Positions 42,886-51,501 of a stretch of DNA of 64,000 bases are shown here, piece after piece. Position 1 is the stretch's first letter; every line of letters starts with the position of its first letter. The notes under the pieces were generated by a model, which was not told the origin of the DNA, made no database searches, and saw only the letters and a list, made by a program, of their open reading frames with translations. The position numbers and the translations under genes were made by a program. Origin of the DNA: Actinacidiphila sp. DG2A-62 (GTDB lineage: Bacteria; Actinomycetota; Actinomycetes; Streptomycetales; Streptomycetaceae); NCBI RefSeq assembly GCF_035825295.1, contig NZ_JAYMGI010000002.1, positions 6,439,501 through 6,503,500 on the forward strand. The letters run 5' to 3'.

Positions 42886-45132
42886 GTGGCAGCCCTGGAG
42901 GACGCGACGCCCGCGGAGATCCCCGCGCAGGCGCGAGAGCAGCACGCCCGCCTGGCCGAGCAGATCGAGGAGCACCGCTTCCGGTACTACGTCAAGGACG
43001 CCCCCGTCATCAGCGACGCGGAGTTCGACAAGCTGCTGCGCGCCCTGGAAGCGCTGGAGGAGGAGCACCCGGCGCTGCGCACGCCCGACTCGCCGACCCA
43101 GAAGGTGGCCGGCGCGTACGAGACGGAGTTCACCTCCGTCGAGCACCGCGAGCGCCTGCTGTCCCTGGACAACGCGTTCACCGACGAGGAGCTGTCCACC
43201 TGGGCCGACCGCGTCGCCGCCGAGCTGGGTCCGCCGGACAACGACCACAGCCCGTACCACTTCCTGTGCGAGCTCAAGGTCGACGGCCTGGCGGTCAACC
43301 TCACCTACGAACACGGCCGCCTCACCCGCGCCGCCACCCGGGGCGACGGCCGCACCGGCGAGGACATCACGCAGAACGTCCGGACCATCGCCGACATCCC
43401 CGACCGGCTGACCGGCGAGCGGGTGCCGGAGCTGGTGGAGATCCGCGGCGAGGTCTACTTCCCCGGCGAGAAGTTCGAGGAGCTGAACGCCCGGCTGGTC
43501 GAGGGCGGCGACAAGCCCTTCGCCAACCCGCGGAACGCCGCGGCCGGCTCGCTGCGTCAGAAGGACCCGCGGATCACCGCCGCCCGGCCGCTGCGGATGG
43601 TCGTGCACGGCGTCGGCGCGCGCGAGGGCTTCGCCATCGACTGCCAGTCGCACGCCTACGAGCTGCTGCGGGAGTGGGGCCTGCCCACCGCCCGCCACAA
43701 CAAGGTGGTCGACTCCCTGGACGCGGTCCGCGAGTTCATCGCCTACTACGGCGAGCACCGGCACGACGTCGAGCACGAGATCGACGGCGTGGTCGTCAAG
43801 GTGGACGAGATCGCGCTGCAGGGCCGCCTCGGCTCCACCTCGCGCGCGCCGCGCTGGGCCATCGCCTGGAAGTACGCCCCCGAGGAGGTCAACACCAAGC
43901 TGGTGGACATCCGCGTCGGCGTCGGCCGCACCGGCCGCGTCACCCCCTACGCGGTGGTGGAGCCGGTCACCGTGGCCGGCTCCGAGGTCGAGTTCGCCAC
44001 GCTGCACAACCAGGAGGTGGTGAAGAAGAAGGGCGTCCTGATCGGCGACACCGTCGTGCTGCGCAAGGCGGGGGACGTGATCCCGGAGATCCTCGGCCCG
44101 GTGGTGGACCTGCGCGACGGCAGCGAGCGGGAGTTCGAGATGCCCGCCGAGTGCCCCGAGTGCGGCACCGCGCTGCAGCCGATGAAGGAGGGCGACATCG
44201 ACCTGCGCTGCCCCAACGCCCGCGGCTGCCCCGCCCAGTTGCGCGAGCGGCTGTTCTACCTGGCCGGCCGCCGCAGCCTGGACATCGAGAACTTCGGGTA
44301 CGTGGCCGCCGCCGCCCTCACCCGCCCCCTGGAGCCCGCGGACCCGCCGCTCACCGACGAGAGCGGCCTGTTCGACCTGACGATCGAACAGCTGCTGCCG
44401 ATCAAGGCGTACGTCCTGGACCAGGACACCGGCCTGCCCAAGCGGGACCCGGAGACCGGCGAGCCGAAGGTCGCCACCGTCTTCGCCAACCAGAAGGGCG
44501 AGCCGAAGAAGAACGCCGTGGCCATGCTGGACAACATCGCCGCGGCCAAGGAGCGCCCGCTCTCCCGCTTCCTGACCGGCCTGTCCATCCGGCACGTCGG
44601 CCCGGTCGCGGCCACCGCCCTGGCCCGCGAGTTCCGCACCCTGGACGCGATCATGCAGGCCGAGGAGGAGCGGCTGGCCGCCGTCGAGGGCGTCGGCCCG
44701 ACCATCGCGGCCTCGGTGAAACAGTGGTTCACCGAGCAGTGGCACCTGGACATCGTCCACCGCTGGCAGAAGGCCGGGGTGACGTTCACCGAGCCGGGCT
44801 CGGCCGAGGGACCGAGGCCGCTCGAAGGACTCACCGTGGTCGTGACCGGAACGCTGGAGCACCATACCCGGGATGGCGCAAAGGAGGCCCTGGGCAGCAG
44901 GGGAGCGAAAGTCACCGGCGCGGTCTCCAAGAAAACGGATTTCGTCGTGGTGGGCGACAACCCCGGTTCCAAGTACGACAAGGCGATCCAGCTGAAGGTC
45001 CCGGTGCTCGACGAGGACGGCTTCGCGCTGCTGCTCGACCAGGGCCCGGACGCCGCCCGCGAGGCCGCCGTCAACCCGGCGGAGGAGGTCGCGGAATCGC
45101 ACGGGGATTCGGCGTCCGAATCAACTGAATAG
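42886..45132 (+). CDS. ligA: NAD-dependent DNA ligase
   Basis: 748 residues, full length. Adenylated Lys131 in CELKVDG; Ia domain YYVKDAPVISDAEFDKLL; OB fold; four-Cys zinc finger (CPECG ... CPNARGC); helix-hairpin-helix; C-terminal BRCT domain (~640-720). Essential replicative ligase joining Okazaki fragments. GTG 42886 with AGGAAGGA Shine-Dalgarno. No anomalies apart from a Glu/Ser-rich tail. Confidence 0.98.
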   Translation: MAALEDATPAEIPAQAREQHARLAEQIEEHRFRYYVKDAPVISDAEFDKLLRALEALEEEHPALRTPDSPTQKVAGAYETEFTSVEHRERLLSLDNAFTDEELSTWADRVAAELGPPDNDHSPYHFLCELKVDGLAVNLTYEHGRLTRAATRGDGRTGEDITQNVRTIADIPDRLTGERVPELVEIRGEVYFPGEKFEELNARLVEGGDKPFANPRNAAAGSLRQKDPRITAARPLRMVVHGVGAREGFAIDCQSHAYELLREWGLPTARHNKVVDSLDAVREFIAYYGEHRHDVEHEIDGVVVKVDEIALQGRLGSTSRAPRWAIAWKYAPEEVNTKLVDIRVGVGRTGRVTPYAVVEPVTVAGSEVEFATLHNQEVVKKKGVLIGDTVVLRKAGDVIPEILGPVVDLRDGSEREFEMPAECPECGTALQPMKEGDIDLRCPNARGCPAQLRERLFYLAGRRSLDIENFGYVAAAALTRPLEPADPPLTDESGLFDLTIEQLLPIKAYVLDQDTGLPKRDPETGEPKVATVFANQKGEPKKNAVAMLDNIAAAKERPLSRFLTGLSIRHVGPVAATALAREFRTLDAIMQAEEERLAAVEGVGPTIAASVKQWFTEQWHLDIVHRWQKAGVTFTEPGSAEGPRPLEGLTVVVTGTLEHHTRDGAKEALGSRGAKVTGAVSKKTDFVVVGDNPGSKYDKAIQLKVPVLDEDGFALLLDQGPDAAREAAVNPAEEVAESHGDSASESTE

Positions 45133-45351
45133 CCACCAGATGTCACCCGATCAGCCCATATCAGAATGCGGCGACACCCCAGGTCGCATTCGGGCAATGG
45201 CAGCCGATCGGTGCCCGAGGCAGCGTGTGTCGGCCTACTGTTGAGAGGCGCGCCTGCTGGGCATCAACCTTGCAGCGGCTCCAGTGGGTTGCCGCCGCGG
45301 GCACGAGCGCGGCGGACCTGCCGCGTGATCTGGGCTGTGAGAGGGACGGGC

Positions 45352-47826
45352 ATGGACACCACGGAGAGCGTCGGACCTGCGCCGGTGACCGGCAGTCAGG
45401 CCGCCTCCGTACTCTCCACCGGCCCCGGGCCGCTGGCGCGGACCCTGGTACCGGCCGTCGCGGCCGTCGCGCTCACCGCGGGCGTGATCCGGGTGCTGGA
45501 GGGCGGCGACGCGCTGTTCCCGCGCGGCACCGTCGGCTGGGCGTTCGCCGTCCTCACCGGCGTCATCGTCGGCCACCTGGTCGCGATGGGCCCCGACCGC
45601 TGGTGGGGCGGCACCGGCTCCGGCGCCGCCCTCACCCTGGCCATGCTGCTGCTCTACGGCTGGGTGCCCGCGGTGCTGGTCAGCCTCGCCGTGGTGGTGC
45701 TGGTCGGCGCCGCGCGCCGGCACCGCTGGCGGCAGGCGGCGCTGCACGGCGCCGTCGACGTGCTGGGCATCGGCGCGGGCGCCCTCGTCCTCGACCTGTG
45801 CGGACGCACCCCCTCGGTGGAGCACCCCTGGGAGCCCGCCGGATGGTCGCCGACCGCGGCGGTCACCGTCACCGTCACCGCCCTGGCCTATCTGGCCGGC
45901 ACCCGGGCGCTGCTGTGGTGGGCCTACGCGCCGCGCGGCGACGGCCTGCCCACCGTGGGCCGCGCCGCACTGCTGCGCCAGGGCACGGTGGGCGTCGCAC
46001 TGCTCGGCATCGCCCCGCTCATCCTGGTCGTCGCCGCCGCCAAGCCGGTGCTGCTGCCGCTGTTCGCGGTGCCGCTGATCGCCCTGGACTCCACCCTGTG
46101 GATCGCCCACGCCCGCGCCGTGGAGCAGCTGCGCGACCCGCTCACCGGGCTGCCGAACCGCCAGTGGCTGCTGGAACGCACCTGGAAGGCACTGGACGCC
46201 GGCCGCCGCGACGCCGCCCTGGCCGCGTCCCAGGCCGCCGCCCAGGCCGCCTCCCGCGAGGCCCCGGACGCGCGCCCGGACGCCTACCCGGACGCCTTCA
46301 CCGCCGCGGCCCGCGCCCCCCGCACCCCGCGCGCCCCCCGCACGGTCCGGACCCCGCGCACCGCCGGCGCCACCGGCCTGCTCGGCGCCGCCACCCCGGC
46401 CGGCCGCCGCCGCGCCGCGACCGCCGCCGGCTGGACCCGCGGCCGGCGCGCCGCGTCCCTGTGCGCCGACCCGCGCACCGGCGGACAGGGCCGGGTCGGG
46501 CTGATCCTGATCGACCTCGACAAGTTCCGCTCGGTCAACGACACCCTCGGCCACCTGGCCGGCGACCGGCTGCTCACCCAGATCGCCGACCGGCTGCGCC
46601 TCGCACTGCCCCGCGGCGCCGAGGCCGCCCGGCTCGGCGGCGACGAGTTCGCCGTGCTGCTGCCCTCCTGCGACTCCCCGACCAGGGCCCAGCGCATCGC
46701 CCGGGGCCTGGTCGCCGCCCTCGGCTCCCCGATCGGCCTGGACGGACTGACCCTGGTGCTGGAGGCCAGCGCCGGGGTCGCCGTCTTCCCCGACCACGCC
46801 ACCGACGCCGAGGACCTGCTGCGCCGCGCCGACGTCGCGATGTACCAGGCCAAGCGCGACCGCAGCGGCGCCGAGGTCTACGAGGCCAAGCGCGACGCCA
46901 ACACGCCCGGCCGGCTCGGCCTGCTCGGCGACCTGCGCCGCGCCCTGGAGACCGGCGGCGTCGAGCTGCACTACCAGCCCAAAGTCAGGTTCGACGGCCA
47001 GGTGGCCGGCCTGGAGGCGCTGGTCCGCTGGAACCACCCCGAGCGCGGCCGGGTCAACCCCGACGAGTTCATCACCATGGCCGAGACCTCCGGCCTGATG
47101 CCGCAGCTGACCGAGTACGTACTGGAGACCGCGCTCGCCCAGATCGCCCGCTGGCGGGCGGCGGGACTGGACGTGCCGGTCGCCGTCAACGTCTCGCCGC
47201 GCGACGTCCACTCGCCCGGCTTCGCCGGCGCCGTCGCCGCCCGGCTGGCCCGCCACGGCGTGCCGCCCGGCGCGCTCCAGCTGGAGATCACCGAACACGT
47301 CCTGCTGGAGGACCCGCAGCGCGCCGCCGACACCCTCAACGGACTGACCGGGCACGGCGTCAAGATGTCGCTCGACGACTTCGGCACCGGCTACTCCTCG
47401 CTGGTGCACCTGCGCCGGCTGCCGGTCAGCGAGCTGAAGATCGACCGATCGTTCGTGGCCCGGCTGGTCGCCGACAGCGAGGACGCCGAGATCGTCCGCT
47501 GCACCGTCGACCTCGCGCACTCCCTCGGCCTGATGGTCGTCGCCGAGGGCGTCGAGGACGACGAGACGTGGGAGCGGCTGCGCGACATGCGCTGCGACGC
47601 GGTGCAGGGCTGGCTGGTCGCCGCCGCGATGCCGCCCGACGAGGCCACCGCGTGGCTGCGCGCCCGCGGCGTCTCCGGCTGGCAGCGCCCGGCACTGCCG
47701 CCCGCGCTCCCGCCGGCCGGCGCCGCCTCCGGCCCGTCCGGCGGGGGCGCGGGCGAGGACGCGGAGCAGCCGGACCGCGCGAGGGCCGAGGGAATCGTTT
47801 CGCGGTCGGGGTCGGTGGGCCCATAG
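45352..47826 (+). CDS. rmdB: Membrane GGDEF-EAL c-di-GMP enzyme, RmdB-like
   Basis: 824 residues from ATG 45352 (GAGAGGGA upstream). About seven N-terminal TM segments (~25-250), a GGDEF domain (DPLTGLPNR ~262; LIDLDKF ~385; GGDEF ~429) and an EAL domain (LEALVRW ~555). All EAL metal and catalytic residues look intact: ITEHVLLED, DDFGTGYSSL, ELKIDRSFV, VVAEGVED. Both c-di-GMP synthesis and hydrolysis are therefore possible. The position between ligA and gatC matches S. coelicolor rmdB, a phosphodiesterase affecting development (recollection). Odd: about 85-100 extra Ala/Arg/Pro-rich residues split the GGDEF domain. Confidence 0.88.
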   Translation: MDTTESVGPAPVTGSQAASVLSTGPGPLARTLVPAVAAVALTAGVIRVLEGGDALFPRGTVGWAFAVLTGVIVGHLVAMGPDRWWGGTGSGAALTLAMLLLYGWVPAVLVSLAVVVLVGAARRHRWRQAALHGAVDVLGIGAGALVLDLCGRTPSVEHPWEPAGWSPTAAVTVTVTALAYLAGTRALLWWAYAPRGDGLPTVGRAALLRQGTVGVALLGIAPLILVVAAAKPVLLPLFAVPLIALDSTLWIAHARAVEQLRDPLTGLPNRQWLLERTWKALDAGRRDAALAASQAAAQAASREAPDARPDAYPDAFTAAARAPRTPRAPRTVRTPRTAGATGLLGAATPAGRRRAATAAGWTRGRRAASLCADPRTGGQGRVGLILIDLDKFRSVNDTLGHLAGDRLLTQIADRLRLALPRGAEAARLGGDEFAVLLPSCDSPTRAQRIARGLVAALGSPIGLDGLTLVLEASAGVAVFPDHATDAEDLLRRADVAMYQAKRDRSGAEVYEAKRDANTPGRLGLLGDLRRALETGGVELHYQPKVRFDGQVAGLEALVRWNHPERGRVNPDEFITMAETSGLMPQLTEYVLETALAQIARWRAAGLDVPVAVNVSPRDVHSPGFAGAVAARLARHGVPPGALQLEITEHVLLEDPQRAADTLNGLTGHGVKMSLDDFGTGYSSLVHLRRLPVSELKIDRSFVARLVADSEDAEIVRCTVDLAHSLGLMVVAEGVEDDETWERLRDMRCDAVQGWLVAAAMPPDEATAWLRARGVSGWQRPALPPALPPAGAASGPSGGGAGEDAEQPDRARAEGIVSRSGSVGP

Positions 47827-47870
47827 GATTGGGGCCACCATAGACATCTCACCCCCCAGAGGATCGCTGC

Positions 47871-48167
47871 ATGCCTGGCATCACCCGCGAGGAGGTCGCC
47901 CACCTCGGCCGGCTGGCACGTCTGGAGCTGTCCGCCGACGAGTTGGACCACTTCGCCGGACAGCTCGACGACATCATCGGCGCGGTCGCCCGCGTGTCCG
48001 AGGTGGCCGCCGAGGACGTACCGCCGACCTCGCACCCGCTGCCCCTGACCAACGTCATGCGGCCGGACACCGTCCGGCCGTCCCTGACCCCGCAGCAGGC
48101 GCTGTCCGGCGCCCCCGCACAGGAGCAGCAGCGCTTCAAGGTCCCGCAGATCCTGGGCGAGGAGTGA
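47871..48167 (+). CDS. gatC: Asp-tRNA(Asn)/Glu-tRNA(Gln) amidotransferase subunit C
   Basis: 98 residues, normal length. EEVAHLGRLARLELSADEL opening and the MRPDTVRPSLTPQQAL linker are typical. GatC wraps around GatA and stabilises the GatCAB complex. The stop overlaps gatA (GTGA). Confidence 0.97.
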   Translation: MPGITREEVAHLGRLARLELSADELDHFAGQLDDIIGAVARVSEVAAEDVPPTSHPLPLTNVMRPDTVRPSLTPQQALSGAPAQEQQRFKVPQILGEE

Positions 48168-49666
48168 GCGCCGTGACCGACGTCATCCGGCTCACCGCCG
48201 CGCAGACCGCCGAGAAGATCGCCTCCGGCGAACTCACCGCCGTCGAGGTGACCGAGGCCCACCTGGCCAGGATCGAGGCCGTCGACGAGAAGGTGCACGC
48301 CTTCCTGCACGTCGACCGCGAGGGCGCGCTCGCGCAGGCCCGCGCGGTGGACGCCAAGCGCGCCGCCGGCGAGCCGCTCGGCCCGCTGGCCGGGGTGCCG
48401 CTGGCGATGAAGGACATCTTCACCACCGAGGGCGTGCCGACCACCGTCGGCTCCAAGATCCTCGAAGGGTGGATCCCGCCCTACGACGCGACGGTCACCA
48501 AGCGTCTGAAGGACGCGGGCGTGGTGATCCTCGGCAAGACCAACATGGACGAGTTCGCGATGGGCTCCTCCACCGAGAACAGCGCCTTCGGCCCGACCGG
48601 CAACCCCTGGGACCTCACCCGCATCCCCGGCGGCTCCGGCGGCGGCAGCGCCGCGGCCCTGGCCTCGTACCAGGCGCCGCTGGCCATCGGCACCGACACC
48701 GGCGGCTCCATCCGGCAGCCCGCCGCGGTCACCGCGACCGTCGGCGTCAAGCCCACCTACGGCGGCGTCTCCCGCTACGGCATGGTCGCCTTCTCCTCCT
48801 CCCTCGACCAGGGCGGCCCCTGCGCCCGCACGGTCCTGGACGCCGCGCTGCTGCACGAGGTCATCGCCGGCCACGACCCGATGGACTCCACCTCCATCGA
48901 CGCGCCCGTGCCGCCGGTGGTCGAGGCCGCCCGCAGCGGCGACGTCGCCGGCCTGCGGGTCGGCGTGGTCAAGGAGTTCGGCGGCGAGGGCTACCAGCCC
49001 GGCGTGGTGCAGCGCTTCACCGAGGCCGTCGCGCTGCTGGAGGAGCTGGGCGCCGAGGTCGTCGAGCTGTCCTGCCCGTCCTTCACCTACGCGCTCGCCG
49101 CGTACTACCTGATCGCGCCGTCGGAGTGCTCCAGCAACCTGGCCCGCTTCGACGCGATGCGCTACGGCCTGCGGGTCGGCGACGACGGCACGCACTCCGC
49201 CGAGGAGGTCACCGCGCTCACCCGCGACGCCGGCTTCGGCCCCGAGGTCAAGCGCCGCGTCATCCTCGGCACCTACGCGCTCAGCTCCGGCTACTACGAC
49301 GCCTACTACGGCTCCGCGCAGAAGGTGCGCACCCTGATCACCCGCGACTTCGAGCGGGCCTTCGAGCAGGTCGACGTGATCGTGTCGCCGACCACCCCCA
49401 CCACCGCGTTCCCGATCGGCGAGCGGGCAGACGACCCGATGGCGATGTACCTGGCCGACCTGTGCACCATCCCGGCCAACCTGGCGGGAAACGCGGCCAT
49501 GTCACTGCCCTGCGGCCTCGCGCCGGAGGATGGTCTTCCGGTGGGACTGCAGATCGTCGCACCCGCGCTCAAGGACGACCGGCTCTACCGGGTCGGCGCC
49601 GCCGTCGAGGCCGCCTTCGTGAAGAAGTGGGGCCATCCGCTGCTTGAGGAGGCACCCCAGCTATGA
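48164..49666 (+). CDS. gatA: Asp-tRNA(Asn)/Glu-tRNA(Gln) amidotransferase subunit A
   Basis: 500 residues. Amidase triad: Lys83 (PLAMKDIF), cis-Ser158 (PGGSGGGS), nucleophile Ser182 (GTDTGGSIRQPAA). Hydrolyses glutamine and channels ammonia to GatB for transamidation of misacylated Glu-tRNA(Gln). Overlaps gatC and the following small gene. Confidence 0.98.
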   Translation: MSAVTDVIRLTAAQTAEKIASGELTAVEVTEAHLARIEAVDEKVHAFLHVDREGALAQARAVDAKRAAGEPLGPLAGVPLAMKDIFTTEGVPTTVGSKILEGWIPPYDATVTKRLKDAGVVILGKTNMDEFAMGSSTENSAFGPTGNPWDLTRIPGGSGGGSAAALASYQAPLAIGTDTGGSIRQPAAVTATVGVKPTYGGVSRYGMVAFSSSLDQGGPCARTVLDAALLHEVIAGHDPMDSTSIDAPVPPVVEAARSGDVAGLRVGVVKEFGGEGYQPGVVQRFTEAVALLEELGAEVVELSCPSFTYALAAYYLIAPSECSSNLARFDAMRYGLRVGDDGTHSAEEVTALTRDAGFGPEVKRRVILGTYALSSGYYDAYYGSAQKVRTLITRDFERAFEQVDVIVSPTTPTTAFPIGERADDPMAMYLADLCTIPANLAGNAAMSLPCGLAPEDGLPVGLQIVAPALKDDRLYRVGAAVEAAFVKKWGHPLLEEAPQL

Positions 49667-49887
49667 GCAACGACAAGAAGTCCAAGGGCCGTTTCGGCAC
49701 CTACCTGACCATCGGCAGCACCCTGTTCGCCGCCTTCAACAACCTCAAGAAGGTCCGCAACGCGCGCGGCGAGAACGACACGCTGCAACTGGTCGACGGG
49801 CTGATCCGGGTGGCCGCGGTCGCCACCGGCGTGGCGCTGCTCGTCCGCGACCTGCGCGAACCCGACGACGACATCCTGGCGGACTGA
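49663..49887 (+). CDS. Small conserved membrane-associated protein within the gat operon
   Basis: 74 residues from ATG 49663, overlapping the gatA stop (ATGA) and ending 25 bp before gatB. Basic N-terminus (SNDKKSKGRFGTYL), one hydrophobic stretch (~50-61, IRVAAVATGVALLV), acidic C-terminus (EPDDDILAD). Likely a single-pass or peripheral membrane protein. I recall a gene at this position in other Streptomyces, but no function. Its translational coupling between gatA and gatB is firm sequence evidence. Confidence 0.85.
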   Translation: MSNDKKSKGRFGTYLTIGSTLFAAFNNLKKVRNARGENDTLQLVDGLIRVAAVATGVALLVRDLREPDDDILAD

Positions 49888-49912
49888 GCGTTCCGAGAGA
49901 GTTGAGACAACT

Positions 49913-51421
49913 GTGACCGTCACGGATCTGCTGTCCTACGACGACGCGCTGGCCTCGTACGACCCGGTGATGGGCCTGGAGGTCCACGTCGAGCTGGGCA
50001 CCGAGACCAAGATGTTCTGCGGCTGCTCCACCGAGCTGGGCGCCGAGCCCAACGCGCAGACGTGCCCGACGTGCCTGGGCCTGCCCGGCTCGCTCCCGGT
50101 GGTCAACGCGGTCGCCGTGGAGTCCGCGGTGAAGATCGGCCTGGCGCTCAACTGCGAGATCGCGCAGTGGTGCCGGTTCGCCCGGAAGAACTACTTCTAC
50201 CCGGACATGCCGAAGAACTTCCAGACCTCCCAGTACGACGAGCCGATCGCGTACAACGGCTACCTGGACGTCCAGCTGGAGGACGGCGAGGTGTTCCGGG
50301 TGCTGATCGAGCGCGCCCACATGGAGGAGGACACCGGCAAGTCGACCCACGTCGGCGGCGCCACCGGCCGCATCCACGGCGCGACGTACTCGCTGCTGGA
50401 CTACAACCGGGCCGGCATCCCGCTGATCGAGATCGTCACCAAGCCCATCGAGGGCGCCGGCGCCCGCGCGCCCGAGGTGGCCCGCGCCTACGTCGCCGAG
50501 CTGCGCGAGCTGATCAAGGCGCTGGGCGTGTCCGAGGCCCGCATGGAGATGGGCCAGATGCGCTGCGACGTCAACCTGTCGCTGCGTCCGCGGGGCCGCG
50601 AGGCGTTCGGCACCCGCAGCGAGACCAAGAACGTCAACTCGCTGCGCAGCGTGGAGCGCGCCGCCCGGTTCGAGATCCAGCGGCACGCCGCGGTGCTCTC
50701 CTCCGGCGGCACCATCGTGCAGGAGACCCGGCACTTCCACGAGGAGGACGGCTCCACCACCTCGGGCCGGATCAAGGAGGAGGCGGAGGACTACCGCTAC
50801 TTCCCCGAGCCCGACCTGGTGCCGGTCGCCCCGGCCCGCGACTGGGTGGAGGAACTGCGCGCCACCCTGCCCGAGCTGCCCCGGCTGCGGCGCGAGCGGC
50901 TGAAGACCGAGTGGGGGATCTCCGACCACGAGATGCAGTCCGCGCTCAACGCGGGCGCCATCGACCTGATCACGGCCACCATCGACGCCGGCGCGGACGC
51001 CGCCTCGGCCCGCAAGTGGTGGATGGGCGAACTCGCCCGGCACGCCAACGAGTCCGGTGTCGAACTCGCCGCGCTGGACATCACCCCGGCGCAGGTGGCC
51101 AGGGTCTCCGCGCTGGTCGCGGCCGGCGACCTCAACGACAAGCTGGCCCGCCAGGTCATCGAGGGCGTGCTGGCCGGCGAGGGCGAGCCCGACCAGGTGG
51201 TGGAGCGGCGCGGCCTGAAGGTCGTCTCGGACGACGGCGCGCTCGGCGCGGCCGTCGACAAGGCCATCGCGGAGAACGCGGCGATCGCCGACAAGATCCG
51301 CGGCGGCAACCTCCCCGCGGCCGGCGCGCTGATCGGCGCGGTCATGAAGCTCACCCGCGGCCAGGCGGACGCCAAGCGCGTGCGCGAGCTGGTCCTGGAG
51401 AAGCTGGGCGTCCAGGGCTGA
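49913..51421 (+). CDS. gatB: Asp-tRNA(Asn)/Glu-tRNA(Gln) amidotransferase subunit B
   Basis: 502 residues. MGLEVHVELGTETKMFCGC opening, zinc-type cysteines (CGC, CPTC), KNYFYPDMPKNFQTSQYDEP, and the C-terminal Yqey/tail domain (~350-500). It activates and amidates tRNA-bound Glu/Asp. GTG 49913. Ends the gat operon; a strong hairpin terminator follows 30 bp later. Confidence 0.98.
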   Translation: MTVTDLLSYDDALASYDPVMGLEVHVELGTETKMFCGCSTELGAEPNAQTCPTCLGLPGSLPVVNAVAVESAVKIGLALNCEIAQWCRFARKNYFYPDMPKNFQTSQYDEPIAYNGYLDVQLEDGEVFRVLIERAHMEEDTGKSTHVGGATGRIHGATYSLLDYNRAGIPLIEIVTKPIEGAGARAPEVARAYVAELRELIKALGVSEARMEMGQMRCDVNLSLRPRGREAFGTRSETKNVNSLRSVERAARFEIQRHAAVLSSGGTIVQETRHFHEEDGSTTSGRIKEEAEDYRYFPEPDLVPVAPARDWVEELRATLPELPRLRRERLKTEWGISDHEMQSALNAGAIDLITATIDAGADAASARKWWMGELARHANESGVELAALDITPAQVARVSALVAAGDLNDKLARQVIEGVLAGEGEPDQVVERRGLKVVSDDGALGAAVDKAIAENAAIADKIRGGNLPAAGALIGAVMKLTRGQADAKRVRELVLEKLGVQG

Positions 51422-51451
51422 GGGCACGGGCCCGCGGTACGGGTCCGGTAC

Positions 51452-51487
51452 GAGGGCGGCGTTCCCCTTCCGGGGAGCGCCGCCCTC
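51452..51487. terminator. Strong bidirectional terminator after gatB
   Basis: GAGGGCGGCGTTCCCC / GGGGAGCGCCGCCCTC, 15 of 16 pairs, 4-nt loop. It lies between convergent gatB and the kinase gene. Confidence 0.85.
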
Positions 51488-51501
51488 GGTGTGCCGGGGC
51501 C

